From JBEKHI01 sp050012355 (GTDB lineage: Bacteria > Actinomycetota > Actinomycetes > Streptosporangiales > Streptosporangiaceae), in assembly GCA_050012355.1 (NCBI GenBank), contig JBEKHI010000291.1:1-16277 (forward strand): DNA of 16,277 bases, in the 5' to 3' direction. The notes beneath the pieces were generated by a model. It saw only the letters and a program-made list of their open reading frames with translations, was not told where the DNA came from and ran no database searches. Of this stretch, positions 7,219 through 13,938 are shown piece by piece. The translations under genes and the position numbers were made by a program. The number at the start of each line of letters is the position of its first letter. Within the stretch, counting starts at the first letter, position 1.

Positions 7219-8220
7219 TCAGCCCCTGGCCGGCTCCCGCCAGCAGATCCAGTACACGCAGAACGCTGACAGCGCGACCGCCAGGGCCAGGTAGATGCCC
7301 AGCTCCCAGAACTGCAGGGTCCAGAACCGGTCGGCCGGCTGGTAGGTGATCACCACCTTGTACATGCTGTGCATCCGCGCGAGACACGCTCGGGCCGCCG
7401 ACCCGTTGCCAAAGCAGGTCGGCGCCCAGGATGGCATCGACGCCGCCTGCCCCGCGTTGTCAATGAGCTGTTCGTGGGTGATCCAGGCACCAGGTGCTGG
7501 CACGTTGGCGATGATCGTGCCCAGCCGGTCGATGTTGAAGGAACCGTTGATCCGCAGCACCAGGTGCTCCGGTGTCAGCAGTGCCGGGCGGACCCACAGA
7601 TTCATCACGACCTGGACGACGATGTACCCGACGCCGGTGAGGGCCATCGCGGGGAGCAGGCGCCGCAGCACCAAGCCGAGCGTCACGCCGAGCATGAAGG
7701 CGAACGCCGCGTACCCGATCGGGGCGACCCCGCGCGCCGCGAATGTCTCCTCCGCGATCCGCGGGAACCAGAACCCGACGGGTGCCACGCTGGTGGCTGT
7801 CGTGTCCAGGGCCTTGTCAATGGGACTCGACCACCAGCCAACCGCGAGGCTGAGCAGCCCGGTCGCGGCCATCGCGATCGCTCCGCAGACGAGGAGCTTG
7901 GTTACCAGCCACCGGGTGCGGCTGACGGTCTGGTTCCAGACGAGCTTGTGGGTCCCGGCCGCGAGCTCGGAAGAGATCAGCGGTGCGCCCCAGAACGCGC
8001 CGATCAGTGGCGGCACGACGAGGACGGCGACCCACCCGACGTCGTACAGGGCGCTGTCGGCGGAGTCACCCTGGGTCCGATTGAGAAAGCCGTTACCGGC
8101 GGTGGCCGCCAGGTGCGCGAGCGCCGGTCCGGTGATCGCGAGCAGGGCCGCGAGCAGGAGCAGTACTGCGTAGGTGGTGACGGCGCTTCCGCGCAGCTGC
8201 CGCCAGGTCAGCCAGGTCAC
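7219..8220 (-). CDS. ABC-2 type transporter permease
   Basis: A 333-residue integral membrane protein with about six hydrophobic segments: around 13-35, 60-82, 108-128, 165-190, 195-212 and 302-326. The N-terminus WLTWRQLRGSA and the segment ISSELAAGTHKLVWNQTVSRTRWL (about 82-105) match actinobacterial ABC-2 permeases, in which a conserved E/G-T loop couples to the ATPase. A long region between the fifth and sixth segments (about 213-300) includes two cysteines (CFGNGSAARAC), possibly extracytoplasmic. The GTG start at 8220 overlaps the ATPase stop (GTGA). No substrate can be assigned. The operon is divergent from the kinase gene at 9035, which suggests it is a target of that two-component system. 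Confidence 0.92.
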   Translation of the reverse strand: MTWLTWRQLRGSAVTTYAVLLLLAALLAITGPALAHLAATAGNGFLNRTQGDSADSALYDVGWVAVLVVPPLIGAFWGAPLISSELAAGTHKLVWNQTVSRTRWLVTKLLVCGAIAMAATGLLSLAVGWWSSPIDKALDTTATSVAPVGFWFPRIAEETFAARGVAPIGYAAFAFMLGVTLGLVLRRLLPAMALTGVGYIVVQVVMNLWVRPALLTPEHLVLRINGSFNIDRLGTIIANVPAPGAWITHEQLIDNAGQAASMPSWAPTCFGNGSAARACLARMHSMYKVVITYQPADRFWTLQFWELGIYLALAVALSAFCVYWICWREPARG

Positions 8221-8924
8221 GCGGATGCCCCCAGGTAGTCCAGGACGAGATCTTCCAGGCTGCGCGGCTGGTAGCTGGCCATCAGCTCAGCAACGTCGCC
8301 GGCCAGCCGGATGCGGGATGCCACGAGCACGATCAGGTGATCGCAGACCCGCTCTAGATCAGAAACAAGATGTGATGACATAACGACGGTCAGTTCCCGT
8401 CCAGTGACCGCTTCTTGCACGCTGGTGATGAATTCCGACCGCGCCAGCGGGTCAAGCGCGGCGACTGGCTCGTCGAGGATGAGCAGCCGAGGCCGCTTGG
8501 CCACGCCCAGGACGAGTGCGAGCTGCGCGCGCTGGCCGCCGGACAGCGTCCCCGCCTTTTGCGCGAGGTCCAGGCCGAGCCGGGTGATCCGGTTCCGGGC
8601 GAACTCGTCGTCCCACCCGGAGTTGAGCCGGGCGCCGAGCTTCAGGTGGTCGGCGACGGTCAGCCCCCGGTAGAGCGGGGTGTCCTGCGCGACGTAGCCG
8701 ACCTCGGCCATGCCGCTGGCCGGCGTCCGCCCGCATACTTCGATCGTGCCGACCGTCGGGCGCAGCATGCCGGCCGCGAGGTTGAGCAACGTACTCTTGC
8801 CAGCGCCGTTCGGGCCGACCAGTCCGGTAACCCGCCCGGCGGGCACCTCCATCGTGCAGTCCGACAGCGCCCACCGGCGCCGGTATCTCTTGCCCAGTCC
8901 CTGGGCTCGCATGATGACTGTCAT
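8217..8924 (-). CDS. ABC transporter ATP-binding protein (ABC-2 partner)
   Basis: A 235-residue ATPase with Walker A GPNGAGKST (37-45), Q80 in YVAQD, signature LSGGQ (127-131), Walker B LLILDEP (147-153) and H185 in SSH. The style (YVAQDTPLYRGLTVADHLKLG) is that of DrrA/CcmA-like exporters that pair with ABC-2 permeases. It overlaps the downstream permease by 4 bp. The ATG at 8924 is used; an in-frame ATG at 8912 is a weaker option because no ribosome site precedes it, although the site before 8924 (GCAGGG) is also only fair. The gene is divergent from the sensor kinase at 9035 across 110 bp, an arrangement commonly seen for exporters controlled by the adjacent two-component system. Confidence 0.94.
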   Translation of the reverse strand: MTVIMRAQGLGKRYRRRWALSDCTMEVPAGRVTGLVGPNGAGKSTLLNLAAGMLRPTVGTIEVCGRTPASGMAEVGYVAQDTPLYRGLTVADHLKLGARLNSGWDDEFARNRITRLGLDLAQKAGTLSGGQRAQLALVLGVAKRPRLLILDEPVAALDPLARSEFITSVQEAVTGRELTVVMSSHLVSDLERVCDHLIVLVASRIRLAGDVAELMASYQPRSLEDLVLDYLGASA

Positions 8925-8978
8925 GGACCGTAACCCTGCCGGGCCGGCCGTCCGCCGCGCGTCGGAGCGCGGGCCACG

Positions 8979-8993
8979 CCATATCCGACCATA
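8979..8993. promoter_or_regulatory. Direct repeat in divergent promoter, possible response-regulator site
   Basis: CCATA occurs twice in the same orientation with exactly 10 bp between starts (CCATA-TCCGA-CCATA). It lies in the 110-bp region between the ABC operon and the kinase. One-turn spacing suits a head-to-tail dimer. A binding role is inferred from position only. Confidence 0.35.
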
Positions 8994-9022
8994 GTCTGAC
9001 GCGGGCCAGGGGTAAGGGTGGC

Positions 9023-9028
9023 TACTGT
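9023..9028 (+). promoter_or_regulatory. Candidate -10 box for leaderless kinase transcript
   Basis: TACTGT ends six bases before the GTG start at 9035, so transcription would begin on or near the start codon itself. No convincing -35 lies at the usual distance and no Shine-Dalgarno precedes the GTG, which agrees with a leaderless message, common in actinomycetes. Confidence 0.35.
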
Positions 9029-9034
9029 CACAAG

Positions 9035-10165
9035 GTGGACCTGACCAGGCGTCTTGAGTTCCGGCACTGGGTCGCGATCGACATCTTGGCCGCCGCGGGG
9101 ATGATCGCGGCGGTCGCTACGCGACCGCCAGTTAGCGCCCCCGGAATGACCCCGCATGTCCCGGCAGGCGTGGCACTGGTGGGCGTCGCCGCGATCGCGG
9201 TGGCGGCACGTCGCCGCTGGCCGCTGCTCGCGCTGACGATCAGCGCCGTCGCGGAGGTGGCCGTCACGCTCGCCGGAACGGCCTACGCGCGAGATGCGCT
9301 GCTGGCCATGGCCCTGGTGACGTACACGGTCGCGCGGGTCAAGCCGGCACTCCCGGCCCGGATAGCCCTGATGTCGGGGTTGGTCGCCGTTGCCCTCGCC
9401 GCCGTCCTGTCCCCCGGTTCCGGTTCGGTTCCGCTGGCGTTCGGCTCCGCTTCGGTCACCTTCGTGCTCGCGGCCTCCGAAGCCGCGTTCGTCAGCGCTG
9501 CGTGGGCGATAGGCCGGGCGATGCGCTCGGCCGCCGCGTACAACGAGCGCCACGCGAGAGCGACCGTTCAGGAGGAGCGGCTGCGGATAGCCCGCGAGCT
9601 GCACGACGTCGTCGCCCATTCAATGAGCGTCATCGCCGTCCAGGCCGGCGTCGGGCACTTCGTGATCAGGGACCGCCCGGAGGAAGCGGAAAAGGCCCTG
9701 GCCGTCATCGAGACGACCAGCCGGGAATCACTGACCGAGATGCGGCGGCTGCTGGACATGCTTCGCGAAGAACGGCCCGGCGACCTGCTGCCCGCACCGG
9801 GTCTGGCCGACCTTCCCGAGCTCGTCGACCAGACCCGCCGAGCCGGCCTCGACGTCGAGCTGATCACCGCCGGCGAGCCGCAGGAGTTGCCCGCGGGAGA
9901 GGACCTGGCCGCTTTCCGTGTCATCCAGGAAGCGCTGACCAACGTACTCAAGCACTCCGGAGCCAGTCACTGCCGGGTTTCGCTCAGCTATGAAGCCGAC
10001 GGCGTGACGATCACGGTCAGCGACGAGGGCCCCGGCCCATACGACGGCGAGACCGGGCACGGGCTGGCGGGCATGCGGGAACGTATGACCATGTACGGCG
10101 GGACATTCCAGGCCGGACCCCGGCCCGAGACCGGCTTCGGCGTCGAGGTATGGCTGCCCCTGTGA
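9035..10165 (+). CDS. NarL-type sensor histidine kinase, membrane-bound
   Basis: A 376-residue kinase. Residues 13-160 hold four to five membrane helices (about 13-30, 44-60, 64-81, 87-101, 110-125, 137-158) with almost no loops, so it probably senses within or at the membrane (intramembrane-sensing type). The HisKA_3 domain follows (about 178-245) with the phosphoacceptor H190 in ERLRIARELHDVVAHSMSV. The HATPase_c domain (290-376) has the N box EALTNVLKHS (299-308), the G1 box SDEGPG and the G2 box GHGLAGMRER (341-350). The GTG start at 9035 is used; a TACTGT six bases upstream suggests a leaderless transcript. Its stop overlaps the regulator start as GTGA. The adjacent divergent ABC exporter is the best guess for its target. 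The signal is unknown. Confidence 0.95.
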   Translation: MDLTRRLEFRHWVAIDILAAAGMIAAVATRPPVSAPGMTPHVPAGVALVGVAAIAVAARRRWPLLALTISAVAEVAVTLAGTAYARDALLAMALVTYTVARVKPALPARIALMSGLVAVALAAVLSPGSGSVPLAFGSASVTFVLAASEAAFVSAAWAIGRAMRSAAAYNERHARATVQEERLRIARELHDVVAHSMSVIAVQAGVGHFVIRDRPEEAEKALAVIETTSRESLTEMRRLLDMLREERPGDLLPAPGLADLPELVDQTRRAGLDVELITAGEPQELPAGEDLAAFRVIQEALTNVLKHSGASHCRVSLSYEADGVTITVSDEGPGPYDGETGHGLAGMRERMTMYGGTFQAGPRPETGFGVEVWLPL

Positions 10166-10902
10166 GCGAGCGAAGGGGCGCGGCGCTGCCTGGACTGAGG
10201 AGCGACGAAGGAGTGACGAAGGAAGGCAGCGCCCATAGGCGCCCCGAAGTCGAGCGAACCGGAAACACTGTACTGATCGCCGACGACCAGGAGCTGGTGC
10301 GGGCGGGCTTCCGCGTGCTCGTGGAGAGCGCGACCGATCTGCGCGTGGTGGCCGAGGCCGGGGACGGCGCGGCCGCGGTGGCGGCGGCGGTTCGCAGCAA
10401 GCCGGACATCGCCTTGATGGACATCAGGATGCCTCGGCTCGACGGCATCGAAGCGACCCGCCGCATCCTGGCCGCGTACCCAGCGACCAGGGTCATCATG
10501 CTCACCACGTTCGGCGCGGACGATTATGTCTACCGCGCGCTGCGAGCGGGAGCCAGCGGATTCCTGCTCAAGGACCTCCCGCCCGCCGACCTGCTGAACG
10601 CCATTCGTGTGGTGGCCGCCGGGGACGCGCTGCTGGCCCCCGCCGTGACCCGGCGGCTGATCGAGGAATTCGCCGGCCGCCCCGAGCCGCGTTCACTGAA
10701 CGGCCTCACGGAACGCGAACGCGAGATCCTCGGCCTCATCGCCCAGGGACTGTCGAACACGGAGATCACCCAGCGGCTCTACGTGAGCATGGGCACGGTC
10801 AAGACCCACATCGGACGGCTGCTGGCCAAGCTCGATGCCAGGGACCGTGCACAACTGGTCATCGCCGCCTATGACGCCGGCCTGGCCCGGCGCCAATGCT
10901 AG
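10162..10902 (+). CDS. NarL/FixJ response regulator with N-terminal extension
   Basis: From the GTG at 10162, which overlaps the kinase stop as GTGA, this is a 246-residue regulator. The receiver runs from about 36 to 150 with D41/D42, phosphoacceptor D87 in ALMDIRMP, T115/T116 and K137 in GFLLKD. The LuxR helix-turn-helix is at about 178-238 (LTEREREILGLIAQGLSNTE onward). Everything before residue 36 is outside the domain: a basic, low-complexity stretch encoded by a hairpin-forming repeat (10171-10256). An alternative GTG at 10213 would shorten the tail to ~18 residues. No start codon lies close to the domain itself, so some extension is unavoidable unless an unusual start is used. It is paired with the kinase at 9035. 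An ATG at 10150 is possible but less likely. Confidence 0.93.
   Translation: MSERRGAALPGLRSDEGVTKEGSAHRRPEVERTGNTVLIADDQELVRAGFRVLVESATDLRVVAEAGDGAAAVAAAVRSKPDIALMDIRMPRLDGIEATRRILAAYPATRVIMLTTFGADDYVYRALRAGASGFLLKDLPPADLLNAIRVVAAGDALLAPAVTRRLIEEFAGRPEPRSLNGLTEREREILGLIAQGLSNTEITQRLYVSMGTVKTHIGRLLAKLDARDRAQLVIAAYDAGLARRQC
10171..10256 (+). repeat. Hairpin-forming repeat inside the regulator's 5' end
   Basis: The left arm 10175-10191 (GGGGCGC followed by GGCGCTGCCT) pairs with AGGCAGCGCC (10224-10233) and, after a five-base bulge, GCGCCCC (10239-10245). That gives a 17-bp stem broken by one bulge. The loop carries near-repeated GCGACGAAGGAG / TGACGAAGGAAG units. The look is that of an intergenic repeat of the kind found between actinobacterial genes, here translated as the start of the regulator. 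Confidence 0.6.
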
Positions 10903-10964
10903 GAATTTAAGACCGGTTGTTACCCGCAGCCTGAGCTGTTTCGGCGCGCGGCAGCGGAGCGTTC
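10903..10964. other. Non-coding, no signal seen
   Basis: The 62 bases between the regulator stop and the inverted-repeat block contain no terminator-like hairpin that I could find and no coding potential. Confidence 0.5.
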
Positions 10965-11197
10965 CTGGTGGGTGCTGCACTACCAAGAAAAGCCTGCCTC
11001 GTCCCGGGGGGGTCGCGGTGGCGTGAAAGTCGGGTGGCTGCGGGCCGTAGGCGGCTGGGCTGGCTGCCGCGCCCGGCGGCCCCAGGTCGGGTGCTGCTGG
11101 TGGTACTGGTGGTGCTCATGGGCGTGGTAAAGCTGCCGCGCACCGGCCGGGGGAGGGACTTTTCGGGCCAGAACCTGGGCAATGCAGCACCCACCAG
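10965..11197. mobile_element. MITE-like element bounded by perfect 15-bp inverted repeats
   Basis: CTGGTGGGTGCTGCA (10965-10979) and its exact complement (11183-11197) bound 233 bp of G+C-rich sequence with no credible gene. The homology continues inside in weaker form: both ends can be read as VGAALPR and, a little further in, KSLPRP, with different codons at almost every position in the second block. No target-site duplication is visible and no transposase is encoded, so the assignment as a non-autonomous element is an inference. A structured RNA or a decayed inverted duplication are alternatives. Confidence 0.5.
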
Positions 11198-11200
11198 CAA

Positions 11201-11263
11201 CCAGGCACCAGGCACCAGGCACCAGGCACCAGGCACCAGGCACCAGGCACCAGGCACCAGGCA
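11201..11263. repeat. Tandem repeat: nine perfect copies of CCAGGCA
   Basis: Nine identical 7-base units (63 bp) start three bases after the right inverted repeat, then stop abruptly at GGAG. Perfect conservation implies recent or ongoing expansion. Because seven is not a multiple of three, each unit change would shift any reading frame through it, so it is unlikely to be in a real gene. Confidence 0.9.
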
Positions 11264-11530
11264 GGAGATCACGCCAGCAACACCTGAACCATTAGAACCA
11301 CGACCATCAGCCCCGGCCCAGGTCCATCAGACAACTCCGGCATACCGCCCAGCCGGTCCGCGCGCCACCCGGCTCTTAGGGCCCGGCGCAGGTTACCGTC
11401 GTCCTTCGGTACGGGTCCGCCACGACCTGGTACGACCGTGGGATGAGGCCACGCCGCGGGGCTTCATCCCAAGGGACGGTTTCGCCGCGAACGGGCGCGG
11501 CACGGAAACCGGCATCCGTACGGTTCGTGC
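11264..11530. other. Upstream region of the third ABC operon
   Basis: 267 bases without a gene. They hold the stem-loop at 11440-11470 and a TACGGT (11519-11524) six bases before the ATG at 11531, a possible -10 box for a leaderless message. TACCG/CGGTA half-sites (11394-11398, 11407-11411) are present but short. Nothing else is convincing. Confidence 0.4.
11440..11470 (+). promoter_or_regulatory. Stem-loop upstream of the ABC operon
   Basis: GGGATGAGGCC (11440-11450) pairs with GGCTTCATCCC (11460-11470) over 11 bp including one G-T pair, with a nine-base loop. It lies 60 bases before the ATPase start. It may be a terminator for upstream transcription or a leader structure; no T-tract follows. 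Confidence 0.4.
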
Positions 11531-12526
11531 ATGACTATGCAAGAGGCCATGTACCGCACGGACGAGCGACCGCGCGGACAGCTCGCCGTCTCGACGGCCG
11601 GGCTCACTAAACGCTTCGGCAAACGTACCGTCGTGGACGATCTGGCGCTGGCCATCCCCTCGGGGTCGGTCTGCGGTTTCGTTGGCCCGAACGGCGCCGG
11701 CAAGACCACGACGATCCGGATGCTGCTCGGCCTTGTCCGCCCGACATCCGGAAGCGGAACGATCCTCGGCGGCAGCCTCACGGAACCCGCCACCTACCTG
11801 AACAAGGTCGGGGCACTGATCGAGGCACCAGCGTTCTACCCGCAGCTAAGCGGGCGCGAGAACCTCAAGGCCCTTGCCCGCCTCGGGCAGCTTCCCCTCT
11901 CGGCGGTCGACCCGGTCCTTGATCGCTCCGGCCTGCTGGCCAGGGCGGGAGACAAGTACCGTTCGTACTCGCTGGGCATGAAGCAGCGGCTCGGCATCGC
12001 GGCGGCTATGCTGGCCGGTCCGAAACTGCTGATCCTGGACGAGCCGACGAACGGCCTCGACCCGGCGGGCATCGTCGAGATGCGCGGACTCATCAGGTCG
12101 CTCGCGGGGGACGGGATCACGGTCCTGGTCTCCAGCCACCTGATCTCGGAAATCGAGCAGATCTGCGACTACGTGGTCATGATCAGGGCGGGCCGGCTCG
12201 TTCACCAGGGCAGCGTCGGTGAACTCCGCGCCGCCCAGCAGCCAGATTTCATCGTCGCTCCCGAACACGACACCGATCTCCCCCGGCTCTCCGGGCTGCT
12301 TCAGGAGGCCGGCTGCACAATAACCCAGCGCCCGGCCGAGGCCGCGGTGCTCGTCGAGGCTCCCAGGCTCGGCGCCGCCGACCTGAACCGGCTCGCCGCC
12401 GGGGGCGGGATCACCCTCCGCCAGCTCGCCGAGAGTACCCGCAGCCTGGAGCGGGCGTTCTTCGCACTGACCGGCACCGCCTCGGCCGACGTGCCGGCCG
12501 ACCTTGAAATGGGAGCAATCAAATGA
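11531..12526 (+). CDS. BcrA/NatA-like ABC transporter ATP-binding protein
   Basis: A 331-residue ATPase. Walker A is GPNGAGKTT (52-60), the signature is YSLGMKQRLG (146-155, SLGM instead of LSGG), Walker B is LLILDEP (166-172) and the H-loop is H203. The Q-loop region reads GALIEAPAFYPQLSGREN, where Glu replaces the usual Gln; this and the SLGMKQR signature are typical of the bacitracin/lantibiotic-export group (BcrA-like). About 95 residues follow the ATPase core, a C-terminal domain also seen in that group. ATGs at 11531 and 11537 are both possible; the first is kept. Its stop overlaps the permease start (ATGA). The role is probably peptide or lipid-targeting antibiotic export or self-protection; the substrate is inferred from family only. 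Confidence 0.93.
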   Translation: MTMQEAMYRTDERPRGQLAVSTAGLTKRFGKRTVVDDLALAIPSGSVCGFVGPNGAGKTTTIRMLLGLVRPTSGSGTILGGSLTEPATYLNKVGALIEAPAFYPQLSGRENLKALARLGQLPLSAVDPVLDRSGLLARAGDKYRSYSLGMKQRLGIAAAMLAGPKLLILDEPTNGLDPAGIVEMRGLIRSLAGDGITVLVSSHLISEIEQICDYVVMIRAGRLVHQGSVGELRAAQQPDFIVAPEHDTDLPRLSGLLQEAGCTITQRPAEAAVLVEAPRLGAADLNRLAAGGGITLRQLAESTRSLERAFFALTGTASADVPADLEMGAIK

Positions 12527-13299
12527 TGTGGGCAGCCTTTACCAGCGAGTGGACCAAACTGCGGCGGCCGACGCTGTTCCTTTCGACCTTCCTCGGCCTG
12601 GCCTTCGCGGCCTCGCTCTTCGTGATCCTGATGTTCTCCCAGGCCACCGCGAACGGCGGGATAGTGACGCTGCACCAGCTCGCCCGCCCGAACGGCCTCG
12701 TCATCGGCGTCGCCAGGGCCTCGATGCTCCTCGGAGTCGTGGCCTTCGGCATCGCGGCCTCGCAGGTCGCCAGCGAGTACAGCCTCGGCACGCTGCGCCA
12801 GCTCCTCGTCCGCCAGCCGCGCCGCGCCGTGCTGCTGGCCGGCAAGATGCTCGGCACCATCACGTTCCTGGTCCTCGCGCTGTGCTTCGCCGCCGTCATC
12901 GCCCTGATCGTGGCGGTCGTCGCGGCCCAGAGCCGTCACGTCCCGACGAGCGCGTGGTTCACCGGGACGGGGCTCGGTGACCTGTTCCGCGAGCTGGGCG
13001 ATCTCGCGCTCGCCACGATCGGCTACAGCATCCTCGGGATGGCGCTCGGGCAGTTCGTCCGGTCAGCGGTGTTCGCCGTCATCGTGGGCTTCGCCTGGCT
13101 GGTCGCCGTCGAGAACATCATCACGCGCATCGTGCCGAGCACCGAGCAGTGGCTGCCCGGCGCATCGATAACCGCGGTGGCATCCGGCGGCACCGAGGGC
13201 GTGGGCTACGCGCACGGGATGATCCTCGGCGCGGTCTACATCGTCGTCGCGATCACGGCGGCGATGACCGTCTTCCTCCGCAACGACGTGACCGCCTAG
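12523..13299 (+). CDS. ABC-2 type transporter permease
   Basis: A 258-residue membrane protein with six hydrophobic segments: about 18-38, 62-82, 106-134, 160-176, 184-203 and 230-250. The N-terminal SEWTKLRRPTLF and the cytoplasmic SEYSLGTLRQLLVRQPRR (about 84-104) are hallmarks of the permeases that pair with BcrA/NatA-type ATPases. It starts at the ATG in the ATGA overlap with the ATPase stop, with GGGAG (12511-12515) seven bases upstream. The two genes form a full exporter (two ATPases and two permeases assumed). A remnant of a second permease lies directly downstream, so the operon may once have coded for a three-gene system. Confidence 0.93.
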   Translation: MMWAAFTSEWTKLRRPTLFLSTFLGLAFAASLFVILMFSQATANGGIVTLHQLARPNGLVIGVARASMLLGVVAFGIAASQVASEYSLGTLRQLLVRQPRRAVLLAGKMLGTITFLVLALCFAAVIALIVAVVAAQSRHVPTSAWFTGTGLGDLFRELGDLALATIGYSILGMALGQFVRSAVFAVIVGFAWLVAVENIITRIVPSTEQWLPGASITAVASGGTEGVGYAHGMILGAVYIVVAITAAMTVFLRNDVTA

Positions 13300-13333
13300 C
13301 GAGCCTCGCGAGAAGATCCGGACGTTATTGCCT

Positions 13334-13358
13334 GGATCGCGGGTCGGCCAGGCGATCC
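13334..13358 (+). terminator. Possible terminator of the third ABC operon
   Basis: GGATCGC (13334-13340) and GCGATCC (13352-13358) form a 7-bp perfect stem with an 11-base loop, 35 bases past the permease stop. It has no T-tract and overlaps the beginning of the decayed permease sequence, so it may be accidental. Confidence 0.3.
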
Positions 13359-13653
13359 TGACCTCACCAGCCAGGCACGCCACGCTGTCCAGCCCGGGCG
13401 CTCTGCGGGCCGTCGCCGGCGACGGCTACGTCTTTGCGATGCTCATGCTGCCCATCATCGTCGCGGGGCTTCCGGGCTCAATCGGGAACGACGTCGAACG
13501 CTTCCTCCCCGAGTCCGTCGGCTCGGTGATGATCAACAACCCCGTCCCGCGCGCGTTCGGCCCGTGGACAGAGTTCGCCATCCTCTGCGGATACACCGTG
13601 CTGATCCTCGCCGTGAGCAGCGGGACCCTGACCGGGAGGCAGCTAGCGATCCT
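13340..13653 (+). pseudogene. Remnant of an ABC-2 permease (C-terminal half, internally deleted)
   Basis: The frame reads VGQAILTSPARHATLSSPGALRAVAGDGY and then jumps to VFAMLMLPIIVAGLP, ending in GPWTEFAILCGYTVLILAV. In intact actinobacterial ABC-2 permeases I would expect, between those two parts, a membrane segment and an arginine/HTAG-type loop of about 35 residues; these are missing. The N-terminal half is also absent and no start codon with a ribosome site precedes it. After TLTGRQ the frame runs on into unrelated sequence to 13822. I take it as a decayed second permease of the operon at 11531-13299. The deletion size is from memory of the family, not an alignment. Confidence 0.6.
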
Positions 13654-13746
13654 AAGGCCCGTCGAGGAGTGGAGGGCCATCGGGGCGCTACCTGGACTTA
13701 CAGCTGGTCAGCGACCCTTACGAATACAATTGGTGGCGATAGGGAA

Positions 13747-13836
13747 ATGCGAGAGATCGAGGCGTTCCTCGTCGTGGCCGAGGAACTTCACTTCGGCCGC
13801 GCCGCCGCCCGCCTGCACATAACGACAGGCCGCTCG
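13747..13836 (+). pseudogene. LysR-family regulator, N-terminal stub
   Basis: From an ATG preceded by AGGGA (13741-13745), 30 residues match the start of a LysR helix-turn-helix (MREIEAFLVVAEELHFGRAA, then ARLHITTGR). The expected continuation (VSQxIRxLERRIGxxLFERTSR) is missing and the frame turns into unrelated Ser/Arg-rich sequence. The frame stays open into the hydrolase gene, so a translational fusion is formally possible but unlikely. A matching later piece of LysR lies beyond the hydrolase (14899-14937). Confidence 0.7.
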
Positions 13837-13938
13837 CCGAGCAGATCGATCCCGTTCCGTTCTGATTGTGCGGGGTCCGCGACGCAGAGAGATGTCATCG
13901 GCGCGCGAGCGCGCGGCGGATGGGAAGGCAGGTACTGG

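Noticed and set aside
11201..11263. CRISPR array
   Set aside because: The units are 7 bases with no spacers; it is a simple tandem repeat and no cas gene is nearby.
10907..11272. Minus-strand open frame with repeated CLVPGAW units
   Set aside because: It is only the translation of the CCAGGCA array plus the inverted-repeat element; the repeated peptide is a product of the heptamer and not evidence of a gene.
10968..11534. Open frame on the plus strand across the repeat region (with repeated APGTRHQ units)
   Set aside because: It crosses an inverted-repeat element and a 7-base tandem array, is low complexity, has no ribosome site and resembles no family I know.
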